Part shown: one piece after another, positions 33,931-37,273 of the stretch
How the letters are laid out: each line of letters begins with the position of its first letter
Numbering within the stretch: position 1 is the stretch's first letter
Source of the DNA: Leyella stercorea
Lineage (GTDB): Bacteria; Bacteroidota; Bacteroidia; Bacteroidales; Bacteroidaceae
Reading direction: 5' to 3'
Assembly: GCF_019052365.1 (NCBI RefSeq)
Contig: NZ_JAHQUY010000031.1
Coordinates: forward strand, 1-37,273
Length of the DNA: 37,273 nucleotides
Made by a program: the position numbers and the translations under genes
Notes under the pieces: generated by a model
The model's database searches: none
What the model was told of the DNA's origin: nothing
Seen by the model: only the letters and a program-made list of their open reading frames with translations

Positions 33931-35292
33931 ATGACTAAAACAGATCTTATCATTATAGGTTCGGGCCCCGGAGGCTATCGTGCTGCGCACTATGCTGCGC
34001 AACATGGACTCACCGTGACCATCATTGAAGCAGCCGAGGCTGGTGGCACATGCTTGAACCGCGGCTGTATACCAACAAAGACTCTCTGTCGAAACGCAGA
34101 AGTTGTAGACACCATGCAGCATGCTGACGTATTCGGCGTAGCGCTTGACGGTTTCCAACTTCAATTCCCGAAGGTTATTGAGCGCAAGCAGCAGGTTGTT
34201 GAACAGCTGCGTAGCGGCATCGAGACGCTGATGCTGACTCCTGGCATTACTTTCGTTCGTGGCTTTGCTCACTTCAAGGATAGCAAGACTGTTGTTGTAG
34301 GCGAAGAAGAGTATACTGCCGACAACATTATGATAGCTACGGGCAGCGACTCAAAGTGTCCGCCTATTGAAGGCACAACATTGCCGGGCGTTATCACCTC
34401 TACAGAACTTCTCGACATCGACCATATTCCTGAGCGCTTGTGCATCATCGGCGCAGGAGTTATCGGCATGGAGTTCGCTTCTGTGTTCAGCAGTTTCGGT
34501 AGCAAGGTGAGTGTGATTGAGTTCCTCAAGGAGTGTTTGCCGGTTCTCGATTCGGACATCGCAAAGCGTCTGCGCCAAACTATCGGCAAGCGCGGCGTAG
34601 AGTTCTCTATGCAGTCGGCTGTTAAGTCAATCGCAGAGACAACTACAGAGGATGGTAAGCGCCAGCTCACAGTAACGTACGAGAAGAAGGGCAAGCCTGC
34701 GCAGGTGGATGCAGACGTTGTGCTCATTGCAACCGGTCGCAAGCCGAACATCGAAGGTCTTGACCTGGAACTCGCTGGTGTTGAATACTCGCCGAAGGGA
34801 ATCGCAGTGGACGATGATTTCCGCACAAATGTTGAAGGCATATACGCAATAGGCGACGTGAATGGTCGTTGTATGCTCGCTCATGCAGCAACATTCCAGG
34901 GTCTGCATGTTGTGAACAAGATTCTCGGTAAAGAAGACGATATCAAGTTTGACATTATGCCGTCTGCTATCTTCACTTATCCCGAAGCTGCAAGTGTAGG
35001 AAAGAGCGAAGATCAGCTGAAAGCGGAAGGTTGCGAATACGAATGCCGCAAGGGTTTCCACCGTTCTAACGGCAAAGCTCTCGCAATGAACGAAACAGAT
35101 GGTATGGTGAAGTTGTTTGTCGACAAGGCAGACGGAAAAATTCTCGGTTGTCATGCTTTCGGAGCACATTCTTCCGACATGGTGCAGGAGATTTCGGCTC
35201 TCATGAATCAGGGCGCAACCATTACAGACCTCGCCAACTGTATCCACATACATCCCACTTTGGGCGAGATTCTGCACGATATTGCTTTATAA
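33931..35292 (+). CDS. lpdA: Dihydrolipoyl dehydrogenase (L-protein)
   Basis: 453-aa FAD flavoenzyme that reoxidises dihydrolipoyl-H with NAD. The FAD site is DLIIIGSGPGGYRAA, the redox disulfide is Cys41/Cys46 in GGTCLNRGCIPTK, the NAD site is CIIGAGVIGMEFASVFSSFG, and the C-terminal active-site segment is HIHPTLGE. Length is normal. It belongs by position to the gcv set, yet the palindrome upstream could uncouple it. No TAnnTTTG element is seen between that palindrome and the ATG, so it may depend on read-through from gcvPB. Confidence 0.95.
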   Translation: MTKTDLIIIGSGPGGYRAAHYAAQHGLTVTIIEAAEAGGTCLNRGCIPTKTLCRNAEVVDTMQHADVFGVALDGFQLQFPKVIERKQQVVEQLRSGIETLMLTPGITFVRGFAHFKDSKTVVVGEEEYTADNIMIATGSDSKCPPIEGTTLPGVITSTELLDIDHIPERLCIIGAGVIGMEFASVFSSFGSKVSVIEFLKECLPVLDSDIAKRLRQTIGKRGVEFSMQSAVKSIAETTTEDGKRQLTVTYEKKGKPAQVDADVVLIATGRKPNIEGLDLELAGVEYSPKGIAVDDDFRTNVEGIYAIGDVNGRCMLAHAATFQGLHVVNKILGKEDDIKFDIMPSAIFTYPEAASVGKSEDQLKAEGCEYECRKGFHRSNGKALAMNETDGMVKLFVDKADGKILGCHAFGAHSSDMVQEISALMNQGATITDLANCIHIHPTLGEILHDIAL

Positions 35293-35327
35293 CAAAAGAC
35301 ATCATCGAACAAATCGATACAAAAAAT

Positions 35328-35371
35328 GAATGAGGCTATAGGACAATGGTTCTATAGCCTCATTCTTTTTT
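35328..35371. terminator. Bidirectional terminator after lpd
   Basis: GAATGAGGCTATAG (35328-35341) pairs perfectly with CTATAGCCTCATTC (35352-35365). Six T follow on the plus strand (35366-35371) and six A precede it (35321-35326), which give a T-tract on the minus strand. It can end both lpd and the convergent secreted-protein gene. Confidence 0.85.
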
Positions 35372-35408
35372 CAAAATTAGTCTACCCTACTTAATGCAGT
35401 CGGTCGTA

Positions 35409-37217
35409 TTATCTGTTTGTTACCACAACCTTCTTGCCGCTGACGATATACACGCCTGGTGTCAGATTCTGAAGGTTGTCACCAACATAAACGCCATTGA
35501 TATTATAGACCTTTTGACTATTCGACAGCGAATTAACTTCAACGTCAACAATACCATCAACGATGGTTTCTGTATCATAACTCAACACCTTACCTACTGC
35601 TTTTCTTGGAATGATGAAATACACTCTTGTGCCCTTCATTCTGTGATCATCTTCAGAAGGTCTGAAGAACGTATTGTTGTCGCCAAGGAACAGATTCGTA
35701 CCATCGGGATTCAATACGGTTGCCTGATATGTGCCCTTCATGAAATATCCATCTGCACCAACCTGCAAATCAGGATGTGCAGCCATATCAATCTTCACGT
35801 TTTTAAAGAGAAGACTATCAAGAGTCTTATTGGGCTTTATCAGATATGGAACACCAGCCGCCAAATCGTCAACATGCTTGAAGTACATAACCGTTCCATC
35901 CTCCATGTGGTCGAATGTTCTCAATTCTACTTTCTTGCCTCCAAAGACCTCAACCAACTGCTCCTTCGCAACGTTGAAAGGCAAACAAATAGTGTACCAT
36001 GTATCATCAGCAACAAACGATCTCTTCAATTTGAAATGCACGGCAGTCTTATCGTACTCCTTAATCTTGGCATCAGCCTCAAAGTCAGTATCAGAAATCT
36101 CAAGAGAAGGCACTGGGTTTATGAATATCTCGATCTTTTTGATGTAGCAGATACTTGTACTAGTAATAGTAAACGGCTTAGAATCAGGTATTGTCTCTGT
36201 AAATTCATACTCATTGAGGGCTGTGAGAGTTCCTTCACCATTCTTAATATAGTTGGTTTGTGCCGCACTTGAAATATATGGTCTGCTTCCATTATACTTT
36301 TGTTCAAAGACAACTCTTACTACATACCCATTAGGAGCTAAAAACTCTGGACTAGTTACTTTTGCGTCACCTGATATAGATGTCAAAAATCCCTTATTTA
36401 CTCTATGCTTGTAAAAACAATATATTTTAAATTTATATTCTTCTCCATTATCAGACATAAAAATACAGTTTTGAGGCAAAGCATGATTATCTGAATTCTT
36501 AGGCATATTATAGAATGCTTCATTTTCAGCCGAGAACACAATTGTCGCCTCACTCAATCTGTCTTGGTATGTCAGAGTATATGAACCTTCCGACTCCTTA
36601 TACAAGTCCGAGCCAGCATATTTTGCAGTTATTGTTGTCGTGCCAAACTCTTTCAACGTGATTTCACCAGTATACTTATTAACCGATGCTACCTTCTCAT
36701 TGCTACTTGAATATGAAAGTTTTGCATCAGCAATAGTCTCGCCCTTTTGACGTGTCACACTTGCTGTAGGCAAAGAATACTCCTTACCTTTATATATTGT
36801 CAAATCCTTTGAACTGAACGTCACAAAAGTAGTTTGCTTTATTGCTGATTGCGAGCCATCGGCTTTATATATTGCAAGCATTCGTCGAGAAGCATCGTGA
36901 TAAGTGTAATCATAGCATGAGAAGCCAGTACCCTCTGCAAAAAGAAACGCTTTCTTTACTTTATTTTCAAATACTATTTCAGCATGTGTTTTATCTATTG
37001 CTATAGTAGCCATAGATGTATTATCAGGAATTGATTTTAAAGCTGTAACATTAGCTGAAGAAGGTGTTGATCCGTTAGACAAATAGAACCCATCAGCTGT
37101 CTTCAGATAGTAATACTTCGTTGAAGTAGTCTTTTCAAGTGTAAGAATTGTAACGATATTACTTGTTGTAGCAACACCATTATCAATAAGAATATCGGTA
37201 AAGTTAAAATATTTCAC
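35409..37217 (-). CDS. Secreted Ig-like protein with C-terminal sorting-type tail, start uncertain
   Basis: 602 aa from a GTG at 37217. Residues about 150-230 form a bacterial Ig-like (BIG_2-type) domain (LSYSSSNEKVASVNKYTGEI, TTTITAKYAGSDLYKES). A beta-rich region follows, and the end (VYNINGVYVGDNLQNLTPGVYIVSGKKVVV) is the tail seen on many secreted Prevotella proteins of the type IX class. The expected signal peptide is absent. In frame, a TAA at 37232-37230 lies five codons before the GTG, and the frame is open again from there to the window edge. A nearby ATG (37222) is in another frame and hits a stop after two codons. The gene may be 5'-broken, carry a nonsense change, or truly start here. 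Base composition is more AT-rich than in neighbours, fitting accessory or fast-evolving surface genes. Confidence 0.6.
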   Translation of the reverse strand: MKYFNFTDILIDNGVATTSNIVTILTLEKTTSTKYYYLKTADGFYLSNGSTPSSANVTALKSIPDNTSMATIAIDKTHAEIVFENKVKKAFLFAEGTGFSCYDYTYHDASRRMLAIYKADGSQSAIKQTTFVTFSSKDLTIYKGKEYSLPTASVTRQKGETIADAKLSYSSSNEKVASVNKYTGEITLKEFGTTTITAKYAGSDLYKESEGSYTLTYQDRLSEATIVFSAENEAFYNMPKNSDNHALPQNCIFMSDNGEEYKFKIYCFYKHRVNKGFLTSISGDAKVTSPEFLAPNGYVVRVVFEQKYNGSRPYISSAAQTNYIKNGEGTLTALNEYEFTETIPDSKPFTITSTSICYIKKIEIFINPVPSLEISDTDFEADAKIKEYDKTAVHFKLKRSFVADDTWYTICLPFNVAKEQLVEVFGGKKVELRTFDHMEDGTVMYFKHVDDLAAGVPYLIKPNKTLDSLLFKNVKIDMAAHPDLQVGADGYFMKGTYQATVLNPDGTNLFLGDNNTFFRPSEDDHRMKGTRVYFIIPRKAVGKVLSYDTETIVDGIVDVEVNSLSNSQKVYNINGVYVGDNLQNLTPGVYIVSGKKVVVTNR

Positions 37218-37273
37218 ACCATTTTTAATTTAACTAATCACTAAATGACTATCAAATAGAAGTTTTTCAATTA

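Noticed and set aside
35394..36272. 290-codon plus-strand frame opposite the secreted protein
   Set aside because: It overlaps a convincing Ig-like/sorting-tail coding sequence in antisense and starts downstream of a terminator.

Overview
The window reads as a stretch of core chromosome from a Bacteroidales bacterium, most likely a Prevotella-like member of Prevotellaceae. The signs are the Bacteroidetes promoter form (TTTG, about 19-20 bp, TAnnTTTG) ahead of most transcription units, A-rich leaders instead of Shine-Dalgarno sites for most genes, a short primary sigma factor without region 1.1, a Rho with a very long acidic N-terminal insertion, a fused FeoA-FeoB, a two-subunit glycine decarboxylase and a secreted protein with a C-terminal sorting-type tail. 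I see no tRNA, rRNA, CRISPR, phage, plasmid or insertion-sequence genes.

Layout. 1-1236: minus-strand pair of a 51-aa membrane peptide and a GlcNAc-kinase-like ATPase. 1393-3924: FeoAB iron transporter, followed by a possible free-standing small RNA (about 4084-4154) and a convergent lipoprotein gene. 5143-6729: coupled pair of a membrane protein with HU-like and SPOR domains and a zinc-ribbon/FHA protein. 7004-9037 (minus): nucleoside transporter and rsmE. 9349-10221: rpoD. 10386-13477 (minus): orphan substrate-binding lipoprotein and a large TPR protein. 13586-15735: radA and queC. 15854-17101: pgk. 17331-18472: rpsF-rpsR-rplI. 18642-19676 (minus): a HisC homologue that has lost its PLP lysine. 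19788-20990: MltF-like lytic transglycosylase. 21111-22883: rpsA. 23104-27994: rho-uvrA. 28382-35292: lipoate-protein ligase, then gcvT, gcvH, gcvPA, gcvPB and lpd. 35409-37217 (minus): secreted Ig-like/sorting-tail protein reaching close to the window edge.

How genes work together. The 28.4-35.3 kb block is a complete glycine cleavage module: P (two chains), H, T and L proteins, preceded by a ligase able to put lipoate on H. Its punctuation is unusual: a perfect hairpin without a U-tract lies between gcvT and gcvH, and a 64-bp terminator-like palindrome lies between gcvPB and lpd.

Most unusual signals. (1) The HisC homologue at 18642-19676 is an intact 344-aa frame, but the PLP lysine is Asn206, the phosphate-binding Arg is Ser214 and the S/A-D-E loop is R-H-A, so it looks like a retained pseudoenzyme. 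(2) Two unrelated arrays of strictly 22-bp tandem units lie in 3' untranslated regions just before intrinsic terminators (rsmE side 6857-6966; uvrA side 28056-28187). In the second, several units could replace the normal 5' arm of the terminator. (3) A strong promoter and a terminator about 70 nt apart, with no gene between, follow feoAB.
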